A DNA stretch of 64,000 bases, from positions 62,001 to 126,000 of the forward strand of contig CATOST010000036.1 of NCBI GenBank assembly GCA_951812665.1, read 5' to 3'. Under the pieces are notes generated by a model. It made no database searches. It was not told the DNA's origin and worked only from the letters and a program-made list of their open reading frames with translations. This DNA is from an uncultured Acidobacteriota bacterium (GTDB taxonomy: Bacteria; Acidobacteriota; UBA6911; RPQK01; JAJDTT01). Each line of letters opens with the position of its first letter. Position 1 is the first letter of the stretch. Made by a program: the position numbers and the translations under genes. Positions 1 through 10,180 of this stretch are shown here, piece after piece.

Positions 1-182
1 ATGCCGGGATGGCTCCGGCAGTCGCCTACCGAATCGACGGGATGGGTCTGACGGGGGTCCTGGGCACCGTGGCTGGGGAGGACACTCTCCTGGCCGTCGT
101 CGCCGACGGCCACGACGCCCGTCAAGTGAAGCGCGAGCTGGGAGCTCGGGGTGGAGGTCCCGGCTGGCGGCGGGACCGGTGA
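1..182 (+). CDS. argR: Arginine repressor ArgR, C-terminal end (cut by window edge)
   Basis: The reading frame enters from the left edge and stops at a TGA at 180-182. The 59 visible residues include the stretch GVLGTVAGEDTLL followed by a DARQVKREL helix, which matches the hexamerisation and arginine-binding C-terminal domain of ArgR (family pattern G-x-LGT-IAGDDT). In ArgR this domain carries the Asp pair that binds arginine; E and D are seen here. ArgR represses arginine biosynthesis genes when arginine is abundant, and it lies directly before argG. The DNA-binding N-terminus is outside the window. Identity rests on a short tail plus context. Confidence 0.75.
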   Translation, partial: AGMAPAVAYRIDGMGLTGVLGTVAGEDTLLAVVADGHDARQVKRELGARGGGPGWRRDR

Positions 183-223
183 CGCCGCCGGAGACGAAGC
201 GAGACGGAGAAAGGGTCAAGCTG

Positions 224-1462
<1,239 letters not shown>

Positions 1463-1485
1463 GGATCGGAGCAAGAGGGAACACC

Positions 1486-2901
1486 ATGACCCGATCCCCC
1501 TGGGCAGGCCGTTTCACGGAAGATCCGGACCAGGCGGTCCAAGACTATACCCGGTCTCTCCATGTGGACCGGCGACTGGCCCGGTACGACATCCAGGGCA
1601 GCCGGGCCCACGTCAGGATGTTGTTCCGGCAGGGAATTCTCAGCCGCCGGGACCGGGACCGGATCCTGCAGGGACTGGACCAGGTTCAGGAGGAGATCCG
1701 CTCCGGACGGTTTCCATACCGGGACGAATTGGAAGACATCCACATGAACATCGAGGTCCGCCTGTGTGAATTGGTGGGCGAGGAGGGACGCCGGCTGCAC
1801 ACGGGGCGAAGCCGCAACGACCAGGTGGCCGTGGATCTGAAGCTGTTCTGCCTGGACGCGGCGCTGGGATGGCAGGAGATGATCCGGCGGGCTCAAGTGA
1901 CACTCCTGTCCCGGAGCCGGAAGCTGAAGCGGGAACTCTTTCCGGGTTGGACCCACCTCCAGGCGGCCCAGCCCATCTCCTGGGCCCACTACCTGCTGGC
2001 CTATTGCGAGATGTTCGAACGGGACCACGAGAGGCTGGCCGGCTACCGGCGCCTCCACAGCGTCAGCCCCCTGGGCGCCGGCGCCCTGGCCGGCAGCACC
2101 TTGCCGCTGGACCCGGGCCAGACCGCCCGGGAGCTGGGATTCGCCTCCAGTTTCGAGAACAGCTACGATGTAGTGGGAGATCGCGATTTTCTGCTGGAGT
2201 TGCTGCAGATCGCCACCCAGATCATGCTCCACGCCAGCCGGATGGCCGAGGACCTGATCTATTTCTCCAGCACCCCCGTGGGGTGGGTGGAGCTTCCCGA
2301 GTCCCTTTGCACCGGCAGCAGCATGATGCCTCAGAAGAAGAACCCCGATCTCCTGGAGCTGTGCCGGGGAAAGACGGCCTCGGTCCTGGGACACACGACG
2401 GCACTGGCGACGCTATTGAAGGGTCTTCCCAGTTCGTACCATCGCGATCTGCAGCAGGACAAGGAACACCTTTTCCCCGCCGTGGACACGGTAGGGGAGA
2501 CGCTGGAGATCTTGAGGCTGGTGGTGAGCCGGATGCGCGTCGTTTCGAGTCGGATCGGTCCGGCGTTGGAGCGGGGGTTCCTCACGGCCACCGACTTGGC
2601 GGAACACCTGGTGTCCCGAGGGGTTCCATTCCGAACCGCGCACGAACAAGTGGGGCGGCTGGTGGCGTACTGCGTGAAGCATGACCTGACGTTGCGGCAA
2701 CTCTCGTTGCAGGAGATCCGCAAGCTGGCGCCCCAGTGCGGTTCGGACGTCCAGGGGGTATTGAAGCCCGAGGGCGCTCTCGATCACAAGTTTCACTCGG
2801 GGAGCACCGGACTGGCCTCCATTCGCCAGCAGGTCGCCCGCTGGGAGGACCGGCTCCGGACCCACGGGAACGGAAGCATTCCAAGGGAGGAACAGCCATG
2901 A
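1486..2901 (+). CDS. argH: Argininosuccinate lyase
   Basis: Splits argininosuccinate into arginine and fumarate. This is a 471-residue member of the fumarase/aspartase superfamily. The family signature GSSMMPQKKNP, whose flexible loop contains the catalytic Ser, lies near residue 280, and the substrate-binding TGRSRNDQVA is near residue 105. The ATG is preceded by a GAGGG site. The stop overlaps the argF start (ATGA at 2898), so the two are translationally coupled. Length and motifs are typical and there is no sign of damage. Confidence 0.96.
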   Translation: MTRSPWAGRFTEDPDQAVQDYTRSLHVDRRLARYDIQGSRAHVRMLFRQGILSRRDRDRILQGLDQVQEEIRSGRFPYRDELEDIHMNIEVRLCELVGEEGRRLHTGRSRNDQVAVDLKLFCLDAALGWQEMIRRAQVTLLSRSRKLKRELFPGWTHLQAAQPISWAHYLLAYCEMFERDHERLAGYRRLHSVSPLGAGALAGSTLPLDPGQTARELGFASSFENSYDVVGDRDFLLELLQIATQIMLHASRMAEDLIYFSSTPVGWVELPESLCTGSSMMPQKKNPDLLELCRGKTASVLGHTTALATLLKGLPSSYHRDLQQDKEHLFPAVDTVGETLEILRLVVSRMRVVSSRIGPALERGFLTATDLAEHLVSRGVPFRTAHEQVGRLVAYCVKHDLTLRQLSLQEIRKLAPQCGSDVQGVLKPEGALDHKFHSGSTGLASIRQQVARWEDRLRTHGNGSIPREEQP

Positions 2902-3857
2902 GGGACTTCATCTCTCTGGCGGACCTGAGCCCCAGGCAGTGGACCCAACTCCTGCATCTGAGCCGGGAGGTCAAGTCGCGCCCGTCCAATTTCAGGCGTA
3001 TGATTCCGGGAAAGAGCATCGTCCTGATCTTCGAGAAGCCGTCGCTGCGAACCCGGCTGACCTTCGAGCTCGGCATCCAGCAATTGGGAGGCGATGCCGT
3101 CTATCTCGACTATCAGGAGGCCAATCTGGGAGAGCGGGAAGCCCTACGGGACGTGGCCAAGAACCTGGAGCGATGGTTCGACTGCATGGTGGCCCGCACC
3201 TTCTCCCACCAGGTGCTGATCCAGCTCTCGGAGTATGCTCGTTGCTCGGTGATCAACGCCCTCACCGACGAGGAACATCCGTGTCAGGCCTTGGCCGACA
3301 TCTTCACCCTGATGGAGAAGTGGTCGAGCGTGGAAGGCCGGACCCTGGCCTACATCGGCGACGGGAACAACGTCTGCGCGTCCCTGATACATGCGGCCGC
3401 CCTCTCGGGCATGTGCTTTACGGCCGTGACTCCGCGGAGCCGGCAGCCCTATCCGGGTTGGGAAGAGGATTTTCGGAAACTCTCCACCAACGCTCGCGCC
3501 ACCTGCCGATGGAGCGATTCCCCCGACGATGTCCGGGGAGCCGATGCCGTCTATACCGACACCTGGGTCAGCATGGGCCAGGAAGGGGAGGCTCAGGAGA
3601 GACTGGCCCAATTCCGGCCCTATCAGGTGACCCCTGAACTGATGGCGCGAACCGGCAGGGATTCTTTCTTCATGCATTGCCTCCCGGCGCACCGGAATCA
3701 GGAGGTGACCGACGCCGTCATCGACGCTCCATACTCGCTGGTGTTCGAGCAGGCGGAGAATCGGCTCCACGTCCAGAAGGCGCTGCTGATGTGGCTGCTG
3801 GCCCCGAAGGAGGTGGATCGGTACCTCCACCTGGAAAAATGGGCGGCCTGGAAATAG
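2898..3857 (+). CDS. argF: Ornithine carbamoyltransferase
   Basis: Transfers a carbamoyl group to ornithine to form citrulline, feeding argG. The protein has 319 residues. The carbamoyl-phosphate site is EKPSLRTR (a Leu variant of the common STRTR), HPCQALAD is the ornithine-side motif, and HCLPAHR near residue 260 is the SMG-loop-side signature of true ornithine transcarbamylases. The ATG lies inside the end of argH after a GGGAGG ribosome site at 2885-2890. The SLRTR variant could raise the question of an acetylornithine enzyme, but the rest of the sequence reads as a standard OTC. Confidence 0.93.
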   Translation: MRDFISLADLSPRQWTQLLHLSREVKSRPSNFRRMIPGKSIVLIFEKPSLRTRLTFELGIQQLGGDAVYLDYQEANLGEREALRDVAKNLERWFDCMVARTFSHQVLIQLSEYARCSVINALTDEEHPCQALADIFTLMEKWSSVEGRTLAYIGDGNNVCASLIHAAALSGMCFTAVTPRSRQPYPGWEEDFRKLSTNARATCRWSDSPDDVRGADAVYTDTWVSMGQEGEAQERLAQFRPYQVTPELMARTGRDSFFMHCLPAHRNQEVTDAVIDAPYSLVFEQAENRLHVQKALLMWLLAPKEVDRYLHLEKWAAWK

Positions 3858-3882
3858 GTTTGAATCAAAGGAGTGAAGATCG

Positions 3883-4590
3883 ATGAACGACGTCGAGCCC
3901 GTTTCATCCAATCCTGAGCCGATGCCGCTTCTTCAACGCGTGACCGGTGTCTTTCACCAGCCTCGGGCCGTGATGGCCGCGGTGGCCGAAAATCCCACCT
4001 GGGTGGCACCGTTGCTACTGCTGTTGGCGTTGGGAGTGTTGACCGCATTCCTGATCCCCGAGGAGGTCGTGGAACAATCGACTCGCAAGATGCTCTCCAA
4101 GTTACCGGGGGGTGGTGCGGCCGCTGCTGAACTGGACTCTCACGACTTCAGCCCGACCAGCGTGAGGAATCTCCTTTCCGGGGCCGTTGGAATGACTATC
4201 GTCGTGTTGCTCACAGCTCTTTGGGCCCTGCTCCTGTTTCGAGGCATATTGGGGGGCGAAGGCCGTTTCAAGCAATATTTCTCCATGGTTCTGATCGCCG
4301 GCTTCATCGTCTACGCTGGTGCACTGGTCAGCATTCCGCTTCAGATTCGATCGAACGATCTCTTTGCGACCCTCAGCGTGGGAACGCTTCTGCCCTTCCT
4401 GGACGAAGGATTCTTTCGGACCTGGATGAACGCGATCGGCCTCTTCACCATCTGGCAGTCCATCGTTCTGGGCATCGGCGCCACCTGCATCGACAAGGAT
4501 CTGGGCCGGGTCGTCGCCACCTTGGCCTTTCTGCTTCCTTCCATCGCCATCGCCATGATGGGATCCGCCGTCTGGCAGATATTTTCGTAA
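3883..4590 (+). CDS. Yip1-domain integral membrane protein
   Basis: A 235-residue protein with about five hydrophobic segments (roughly residues 43-60, 100-125, 137-158, 183-205 and 210-232) after a short cytosolic N-terminus with FHQPRAVM, the usual entry to bacterial YIP1 proteins (F-x-x-P). The bacterial family has no settled function; many members sit near membrane transport or stress genes. The start has an AAGGAG site 9 nt upstream. It lies 25 nt after argF and may be co-transcribed, but its role in arginine metabolism is not implied by sequence. Confidence 0.75.
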   Translation: MNDVEPVSSNPEPMPLLQRVTGVFHQPRAVMAAVAENPTWVAPLLLLLALGVLTAFLIPEEVVEQSTRKMLSKLPGGGAAAAELDSHDFSPTSVRNLLSGAVGMTIVVLLTALWALLLFRGILGGEGRFKQYFSMVLIAGFIVYAGALVSIPLQIRSNDLFATLSVGTLLPFLDEGFFRTWMNAIGLFTIWQSIVLGIGATCIDKDLGRVVATLAFLLPSIAIAMMGSAVWQIFS

Positions 4591-4600
4591 CGGGTTGAAG

Positions 4601-4646
4601 GCCGTCGTCTGACGGCACCGGCAAGTGATCTCCCCGGCACTTGCCG
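4601..4646. terminator. Two adjacent hairpins between convergent genes
   Basis: GCCGTC at 4601-4606 pairs with GACGGC at 4611-4616 across a 4-nt loop. CGGCAAGTG at 4619-4627 pairs with CACTTGCCG at 4638-4646. They fill the 59-nt gap between two converging genes, so a bidirectional terminator is plausible. There is no U-tract, so Rho-independent action is uncertain. Confidence 0.45.
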
Positions 4647-4649
4647 AAT

Positions 4650-6653
4650 TCAAGGTCCCGAGTCGGGCTGGATGAAAAAGGCGTAGGTGTTGGTGTCGCG
4701 GCCGTCGTAAATGATGCTGTATTGGACCATCAACTCGTTCGGCGCGCCGTTTTGCCGATTGACGATGCAGTTGTGGCTGTACCCGTCGAGATGCCGGGCG
4801 TCACTGCTGACGATGATCCCCTTGCCCCAGTTGATCCCGTCATCGGACTGGTAGAGAACGAATCGGCCACGTCCCTCTCCGACGCTTCCGGACCGTCCGT
4901 GCAGGTAGTATTTGCCTTCCAGATAGGCCAGCTCCGGATCGCGGATCTTCTGGTCCACGTAGGCCCTCTCCTGGGGGCTCCAGGTCTCTCCCTGATCCCC
5001 GCTGATGGTGTAGTAGAAGTGGTATTCGTCGTGATGGGTGTAGGCTCCGGCAAGCAGGCGGCCATCCTCCATGATGCACATGGCGCCGTACCACTTGTCG
5101 CGGTCCAGCGCCAAGGTACCCCGCCTGGTCCAGGTCTGCCCGTCGTCGGTGCTGACGTACAGCACGTGGTGACCCGAGTTGCTGTCAAAAAGGACGTAGT
5201 TGGTTCGGCCGTCCACCGCCACCGCGCACGGATACCCGGTAAAGTCGCCGTCGATGGGCGCGTACCCGGTCCAACTTGAGCCGTGGTCGCGGCTGATCAT
5301 GATCCCGCTGCCGGTCCGGCTGTTGTCCAGAAGGAAATGGGTCAGGAACAGGGCGGCGGTGCCCTGTTCCGTGACCAGGCCCTCCTCGACCCAGACCGGA
5401 TGCTCCGGATCTCGCAGGTATTGGTCGTAGGAATACTGGAATTTGTTGTATCTCTGCCAACTCGTTGCGCCGTCCTCGCTGAAGGCATACTCGCTCCAGC
5501 CGTCCAGGTTGTGGTCGCTGGCATTGGAATGGAAGGCCACGATTCGGCCGTCGGCGTACTGCATGCAGACGGGACCCCCATGGGAGTTGCGCCCCGGATC
5601 GTCATTCTCGAAATCGACGATGACATCGCCGAAGATCTCGTCCCCCAGGCGCGTTTCCGGATCGTGATCGTAGACCAGAGCACTTTCGATCCGGTCATAC
5701 GGCTTCAAACTGTCCACCAGGATCTCGTCGCTCCACTGGATATTGCTGTCGGTCTCGGTGATCCCGACGGCGATGATGGAGGCGTGGAAGTCGCTTTCGC
5801 CCTCCGGAACCTGCAGACACATCTCGATGATGGTGGGCTCGCTGAAATCCCAGGGAAACTGGGGTTCGTGCCGTCCGGAAACGGGCAGTCCGCCAGGTTC
5901 GCGGATGAGGTTCCCGTCCAGGTCGAAGGTTCGGTAGCGAAGTTCGGTGCCGGGCGGTGCGGATTGCCCCGGCTCTCCGGCCACCACGGCGAAACCCACG
6001 TCCCGGCCGGTTCCGAAATCGCCGGTCAGGACTCGACAGTCGCCGTCGGAAAGCCACTCCTCGGGCCGCTGACCCGCAACGGAAAAGATCTCGTCGATCT
6101 CTCCGGTGGATTCGTGTTCCAGCAGATACCGGCCTTGAACGTCCAGTGAGTCGGAGGAGCAGGGAGCCCGGGTGAAGACTGAAACCGCTCCGACCGCCAA
6201 TTCCGCCGGATCGGCCGGAGTCAGGGTAAAGATACGGGCTCCCCCGGCGGGCAGATTCGTCCGGATGAAATTCCCATCCGCCGCCCGGCCGTTGAAAAGG
6301 GCTTCCGGAGCCTGGGAGGAGCCTTGGTGAAAGAGGAGCGCCAAGTCACATGCACGCCCAACCGGCCCCGCGTTGGTGACGACGATCTCGGTCCGGGAGA
6401 TATTCCGTCCCAAGGGTCCCATCACGACCTGGGGTAGAGTCGCTGCCGTCGTGCATCCGGCGGTGTCCCAGATGGATCGGCAGTAGGGCGCGTCCAGGTT
6501 GAAGTCTGGTCCGTCCAGGGTTTCTTCCCCCGGTGTCCAGGCCCGCGCACTGGCGGCGAAAGAAGTATCCGAGCTTTTTCGGGTGCTTACGGTAGCGGTG
6601 GTTCCGGAAATAGCGGCGGCCCCCAAGGCAAGCATCAATATCCACGGGCGCAT
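4650..6653 (-). CDS. Secreted Asp-box (BNR) beta-propeller, sialidase-like protein
   Basis: A 667-residue protein whose C-terminal half holds at least five Asp-box motifs of the SxDxGxxW type (SEDGATSW, SRDHGSSW, STDDGQTW, SGDQGETW, SDDGINW), as in sialidases and related six-bladed propellers. The N-terminal half has beta-rich, Ig-like sequence with paired Cys. The chosen ATG at 6653 gives a clean signal peptide (MRPWILMLALGAAA). An ATG at 6683 has a GGAGGAG site 12 nt upstream and would add MRLCEVYAGP. The sialidase Arg triad cannot be assigned by eye, so the substrate is unknown and the protein may be a non-catalytic propeller. Divergent from metK. Confidence 0.72.
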   Translation of the reverse strand: MRPWILMLALGAAAISGTTATVSTRKSSDTSFAASARAWTPGEETLDGPDFNLDAPYCRSIWDTAGCTTAATLPQVVMGPLGRNISRTEIVVTNAGPVGRACDLALLFHQGSSQAPEALFNGRAADGNFIRTNLPAGGARIFTLTPADPAELAVGAVSVFTRAPCSSDSLDVQGRYLLEHESTGEIDEIFSVAGQRPEEWLSDGDCRVLTGDFGTGRDVGFAVVAGEPGQSAPPGTELRYRTFDLDGNLIREPGGLPVSGRHEPQFPWDFSEPTIIEMCLQVPEGESDFHASIIAVGITETDSNIQWSDEILVDSLKPYDRIESALVYDHDPETRLGDEIFGDVIVDFENDDPGRNSHGGPVCMQYADGRIVAFHSNASDHNLDGWSEYAFSEDGATSWQRYNKFQYSYDQYLRDPEHPVWVEEGLVTEQGTAALFLTHFLLDNSRTGSGIMISRDHGSSWTGYAPIDGDFTGYPCAVAVDGRTNYVLFDSNSGHHVLYVSTDDGQTWTRRGTLALDRDKWYGAMCIMEDGRLLAGAYTHHDEYHFYYTISGDQGETWSPQERAYVDQKIRDPELAYLEGKYYLHGRSGSVGEGRGRFVLYQSDDGINWGKGIIVSSDARHLDGYSHNCIVNRQNGAPNELMVQYSIIYDGRDTNTYAFFIQPDSGP

Positions 6654-6713
6654 CGGTCCAGCATAGACTTCGCAAAGCCTCATGGACAAGGCGTTCTCCT
6701 CCATCCGCCCGCG

Positions 6714-6743
6714 TTGACACTCGGAGCGCCCCTGTGCTAGCTT
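6714..6743 (+). promoter_or_regulatory. Probable sigma-70 promoter of metK
   Basis: A perfect TTGACA at 6714-6719 is followed after 18 nt by TAGCTT at 6738-6743, which is preceded by TG to give TGCTAGCTT. It points to metK, whose ATG is 52 nt further on. Confidence 0.5.
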
Positions 6744-6794
6744 TTCCCGTCTCCGGCGGGCACCTGACAAATCTCCAACAATGAGGACGAGTGC

Positions 6795-7946
6795 ATGGCG
6801 CCAAAGAGTCGACACCTGTTTAGCTCGGAATCGGTCACCGAAGGGCATCCCGACAAGATCGCGGACCAGATTTCCGACGGGGTACTGGACGCGGTTCTGA
6901 CGGAAGACCCCCAGGGACGGGTGGCCTGCGAGACCTTGGTGACGACCGGTCTGGTGGTCATCGCCGGTGAAGTGACCACCACCTCCACTCCCGACTATCC
7001 CGGGATTGCCCGCCAAGTCATTCGGGACGTGGGATATACGCGCGCCAAGTACGGGTTCGACTGCGAAACCTGCGGCGTGATCTGCTCCGTGGACCGGCAG
7101 TCGCCCGATATCGCCCTGGGAGTGGACACGGGAGGCGCGGGCGACCAGGGCCTCATGTTCGGTTACGCCTGCACCGAAACCCCTCAGTTGATGCCGCTGC
7201 CCATCATGCTGGCCCACGCGCTCACCCGCCGTCTTTCCGAATGCCGCCGCCAGGGAATCCTGAACTGGCTGCGCCCCGATGGAAAGTCGCAGGTCACGGT
7301 GGAATACGACGGGACGAAACCGGTCCGTGTCGACACCGTCGTGGTCTCGACCCAGCACAGCCCGGACGTTTCCTACGAAGATCTGTGCGACGGCATCCGG
7401 GAACAGGTCATTCGCGCAGTTGTCCCTGCCGGACTCATGGACGGCGGCACGACGATCCACATCAATCCGACGGGGCGGTTCGTGACGGGCGGGCCCCAGG
7501 GTGACTGCGGGGTGACGGGCCGGAAGATCATCGTCGACACCTACGGCGGCATGGGAGGGCATGGAGGCGGCGCTTTCTCGGGGAAGGACCCTTCCAAGGT
7601 CGACCGTTCCGCCTCCTACATGGCCCGGCACATCGCCAAGAATTGTGTCGCCGCGGGACTTGCCCAACGCTTGAAGGTTCAACTGGCCTACGCCATCGGA
7701 GTGGCCGAACCGGTCTCCGTCGCCGTGGACGCCGAAGGGACCGAAGCCGTGGCTGAAGAGACCATCGGAAATCTGGTTCGGGAGCACTTCCGTCTGACTC
7801 CCAGGGACATCATCGAGACCCTGCAGCTCAGGCGTCCCATCTTTCGGCGGACGGCTGCCTTCGGGCACTTCGGTCGGGAGGAAGAGGGATTCGTCTGGGA
7901 ACGGACCGACCGGGCCGAAGGCCTGCGGGCCGCCGCCGGACTCTGA
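6795..7946 (+). CDS. metK: S-adenosylmethionine synthetase
   Basis: Makes S-adenosylmethionine from methionine and ATP in the cytosol. It has 383 residues, the usual length. [20 protein letters not shown] opens the protein. The hexapeptide signature GAGDQG is near residue 117, and the P-loop-like [16 protein letters not shown] is near residue 255. All expected Asp/Lys active-site blocks are present. It is transcribed alone, divergent from the Asp-box gene, with a strong -35 upstream. No SAM riboswitch fold was recognised in the 141-nt leader region. Confidence 0.97.
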   Translation: MAPKSRHLFSSESVTEGHPDKIADQISDGVLDAVLTEDPQGRVACETLVTTGLVVIAGEVTTTSTPDYPGIARQVIRDVGYTRAKYGFDCETCGVICSVDRQSPDIALGVDTGGAGDQGLMFGYACTETPQLMPLPIMLAHALTRRLSECRRQGILNWLRPDGKSQVTVEYDGTKPVRVDTVVVSTQHSPDVSYEDLCDGIREQVIRAVVPAGLMDGGTTIHINPTGRFVTGGPQGDCGVTGRKIIVDTYGGMGGHGGGAFSGKDPSKVDRSASYMARHIAKNCVAAGLAQRLKVQLAYAIGVAEPVSVAVDAEGTEAVAEETIGNLVREHFRLTPRDIIETLQLRRPIFRRTAAFGHFGREEEGFVWERTDRAEGLRAAAGL

Positions 7947-8003
7947 CGCCTTGCCCGCAACGTCTTCTCACTCCTGAGGAACTGGGAGGGGCGGCGGGCC
8001 GAA

Positions 8004-8030
8004 GAGGGCACCCACAAGGGGTGCCCCTAC
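8004..8030 (+). repeat. 27-nt palindromic element, copy A
   Basis: GAGGGCACCC then ACAAG then GGGTGCCCCTAC; the 8-bp arms GGGCACCC (8006-8013) and GGGTGCCC (8019-8026) pair perfectly. It ends 20 nt before the xdhC-like start and is followed by TAAACT at 8045-8050. Related copies are at 9951, 41821, 47522 and 47577. Confidence 0.8.
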
Positions 8031-8050
8031 GAACGTCTCTCCGGTAAACT

Positions 8051-9169
8051 GTGCCCACCGTGAAAGAGTCTGCCGAGCTGGCCGGAGCCATTGAGGAAAT
8101 CCTGGAGAGCGGCCGCGGCGCCGTCCTGGCGACAGTCATCGAGATCACCGGGTCGGCATACCGCCGGCAGGGAGCCAAGCTCGTCATCGGCTCCGACGGC
8201 GACTTCCGGGGCATGATCTCGGGAGGATGCCTCGAACCGGAAGTCGCTCGGGCGGCAAGCCGGGTCTTCAAAACCGGACAGGCCGTCACGGAGGTGTTTG
8301 ACCTCACGGAGGACGCGATCTGGGGATTGAGATTGGGTTGCGGAGGAGTCGTCCGGGTCCTGCTGGAGCCCATCGGCCGGGACCCGGTCTGGGAGCGTTG
8401 GCTGAGCGCCCTGAAGAACGGCGAACGGGCGGTTCGGGCCGTCGTCTGCGAACCGGACCCGGAACCCGAGTCCCTGGGGCGTTGGCTTTTTGTGGCTCCC
8501 GGCGAGTCGCCGGCGGGTCCCCTGGCCCAGGAAGCATTAGGCCAGGAAGTGATTCCGGCAGCCCGTGAGATCCTGGGCCGACCTCTTCCGCTGTCCAGGG
8601 TCTACACCTCGGGAAACGCGCGCGTCTTTCTGGACGTCAATCGCCCCCCCTTGGAGATCGTCGTTTTCGGGGCCGGCATGGACGCGGTGCCCGTGGTCCG
8701 GTTGGCGTTGAGTCTGGGCTTTTCCGTGAACGTCGTCGATCCCCGGCCCTCCTTGAACCGGCCGGAGCGCTTTCCGGGAGCGAGGACCACCATCTCCCAT
8801 CCCACGGAATTCCCGGAGAAGGTAGCGATGGCGGCCGGCAGCTACGCTCTGATCATGAACCACCAGTTGGACCGGGACGGCGCCGGCATCCGCTACGCCT
8901 TGGAGAGCGGAGCCCTCTACGTGGGTGTGCTGGGACCCCGCCCCAGGTTCCGGAAGCTCATGGATGAGTTGGCCGACGAGGGTTTCCGCCCCGATGCGGG
9001 GGCCCGGGATCGGATTCACAACCCCGTGGGCCTGGACATCGGCGCCGAGGGTCCCGAGCAGATCGCGGTCAGTATTCTGGCGGAGATCCTGGCCGTCCAT
9101 AATGGATTCGGCGGCGGCTTTTTGGCGGCACGATCCGGGGGAATCCACGAAATGTGCCGTACAAGGTAA
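8051..9169 (+). CDS. XdhC/CoxI-family molybdenum hydroxylase maturation protein
   Basis: A 372-residue protein with the two XdhC domains. The N-terminal CoxI/XdhC part has GSAYRRQGAKL and the ISGGCLEPE motif near residue 60. The C-terminal Rossmann part starts at VVFGAGMDAVPVV, near residue 209. Proteins of this family bind and protect the molybdenum cofactor, assist its sulfuration, and deliver it to xanthine- or CO-dehydrogenase-type enzymes. The cox-like operon begins about 1 kb downstream, past an opposite-strand rhomboid gene. The GTG at 8051 directly abuts a -10-like TAAACT, so the in-frame GTG at 8060 may be the real, nearly leaderless start. Confidence 0.88.
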   Translation: MPTVKESAELAGAIEEILESGRGAVLATVIEITGSAYRRQGAKLVIGSDGDFRGMISGGCLEPEVARAASRVFKTGQAVTEVFDLTEDAIWGLRLGCGGVVRVLLEPIGRDPVWERWLSALKNGERAVRAVVCEPDPEPESLGRWLFVAPGESPAGPLAQEALGQEVIPAAREILGRPLPLSRVYTSGNARVFLDVNRPPLEIVVFGAGMDAVPVVRLALSLGFSVNVVDPRPSLNRPERFPGARTTISHPTEFPEKVAMAAGSYALIMNHQLDRDGAGIRYALESGALYVGVLGPRPRFRKLMDELADEGFRPDAGARDRIHNPVGLDIGAEGPEQIAVSILAEILAVHNGFGGGFLAARSGGIHEMCRTR

Positions 9170-9211
9170 TCCGGCGTTGGAGGGATGGGAGGGGACTCGC
9201 GGCGCACGCGG

Positions 9212-9922
9212 CTACTGGATCCAGTAGTCGTCCTTACGGTTCCGTCTCTTCTCGTCGAGCACCCGGAATCGGCTGCGCATTCGCTTCAGTTTCCACCGAT
9301 GGTACGCCTGGCGCACGGCTCCGAGTGAGAGCCAGCGCTTCAGATAGAGGAAAGCGACGATCATGCCGCCCAGGTGGGCGACGTGGGCGATGGTGCTGCC
9401 GGGCGAATCCAGGGCCGAAATGAAGGCGATGAGTCCCAGCACGGCCACGACGTACTTCACCTTGACCGGCAGCAGGAAGTAGAGATAGACGCGGCGCTCG
9501 GGGAACATCATGCCGTAGGCCGTGAGGATCCCGTATATCGACCCGCTGGCTCCGATGGTGGGTATCGTTCCCATTGGATCCACCACGACCGACAGCAGCC
9601 CGGCTCCGATTCCGGTGATCAGGAAAAAGCGCAGGAACGGCCGGCTGCCCCAGTATCGTTCCAGCTCGCGGCCGAACATCCAGAGCGTGAACATGTTCCA
9701 GAACAGGTGCCAGAAGTCGGCGTGGAGAAACAGGTAGGTTCCCAGTTGCCAGATGTAGAGTTTCGACAGGACGGCTATAGGCGTCAGTCCGAAGATCCAC
9801 AATAGATCCGGACCGGCGGCCCACTGCAGAATAAAGGCCAGCCCGCAACCGACGGCCAGGTACTTGACCATTGGCGTCAAGACGGGACCGATCGTCACCT
9901 GGTATCCGGGACCAAACCGCAC
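9212..9922 (-). CDS. Rhomboid-family intramembrane serine protease
   Basis: A polytopic protein of 236 residues with the rhomboid core: HADFWHLFWNM in the second membrane segment, GASGSIYG with the nucleophile Ser in the fourth, and HVAHLGG with the general-base His in the sixth. It cleaves membrane proteins within the bilayer; the substrate is unknown. A charged tail (RRNRKDDYWIQ) follows the last helix. I start at the GTG at 9922, because further upstream the frame runs through the palindromic repeat at 9951. TGCTATGAT at 9929-9937 (minus strand) sits only 6 nt before this GTG, suggesting a leaderless or near-leaderless mRNA. Confidence 0.87.
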   Translation of the reverse strand: MRFGPGYQVTIGPVLTPMVKYLAVGCGLAFILQWAAGPDLLWIFGLTPIAVLSKLYIWQLGTYLFLHADFWHLFWNMFTLWMFGRELERYWGSRPFLRFFLITGIGAGLLSVVVDPMGTIPTIGASGSIYGILTAYGMMFPERRVYLYFLLPVKVKYVVAVLGLIAFISALDSPGSTIAHVAHLGGMIVAFLYLKRWLSLGAVRQAYHRWKLKRMRSRFRVLDEKRRNRKDDYWIQ

Positions 9923-9950
9923 GCATGAATCATAGCACGGGGAAGACGGT

Positions 9951-9977
9951 GTAGGGGCTCCCCTTGTGGGTGCCCTC
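9951..9977 (-). repeat. 27-nt palindromic element, copy B
   Basis: On the plus strand it reads GTAGGGGCTCCCC TTGT GGGTGCCCTC. It is identical over 27 nt to the copy at 47522, and differs from copy A by one base, which leaves one mismatch in the stem. It lies 28 nt 5' of the rhomboid start, in the same orientation relative to that gene as copy A has to its gene. Confidence 0.8.
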
Positions 9978-10101
9978 TTCGACCCTCTGCCCTTGCCTGC
10001 TTCGAAATCCTGGTTTCTCAGGAATGGGTCCCGATTGCAGCGGGAGGACGGTCTATGGCCGATTCTTTTCCGTAATTTCCTCATGATTCCAAGAAAAGTG
10101 T

Positions 10102-10130
10102 TTGACAGACCTTGCAGCCGGTTTAAGAAT
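10102..10130 (+). promoter_or_regulatory. Probable promoter of the cox-like operon
   Basis: A perfect TTGACA at 10102-10107, 17 nt, then AAGAAT at 10125-10130 (4 of 6 to TATAAT). It lies about 50 nt before the coxG-like ATG, in a 258-nt gap that otherwise holds only palindrome copy B. Confidence 0.5.
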
Positions 10131-10180
10131 AGGGAGCGCTCTGAGTGGGAGCTTCTGATCATCGTTGTTCGAGACCTTTG

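Noticed and set aside
2898-3857. Acetylornithine or succinylornithine carbamoyltransferase instead of OTC
   Set aside because: The SLRTR variant is compatible with OTC, and HCLPAHR plus the argG-argH neighbours favour ordinary ornithine carbamoyltransferase.
6654-6794. SAM riboswitch before metK
   Set aside because: The leader after the likely promoter is only about 40 nt and shows none of the SAM-I or SAM-II core; a normal promoter explains it better.
4650-7868. A single 1072-codon minus-strand frame running from the Asp-box gene through the antisense of metK
   Set aside because: metK is unambiguous on the other strand; the frame is open only because of high G+C. The real gene starts at about 6653 with a signal peptide.
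9923-10162. N-terminal extension of the rhomboid protein
   Set aside because: The added residues come from translating the palindromic repeat at 9951 and the coxG promoter region.
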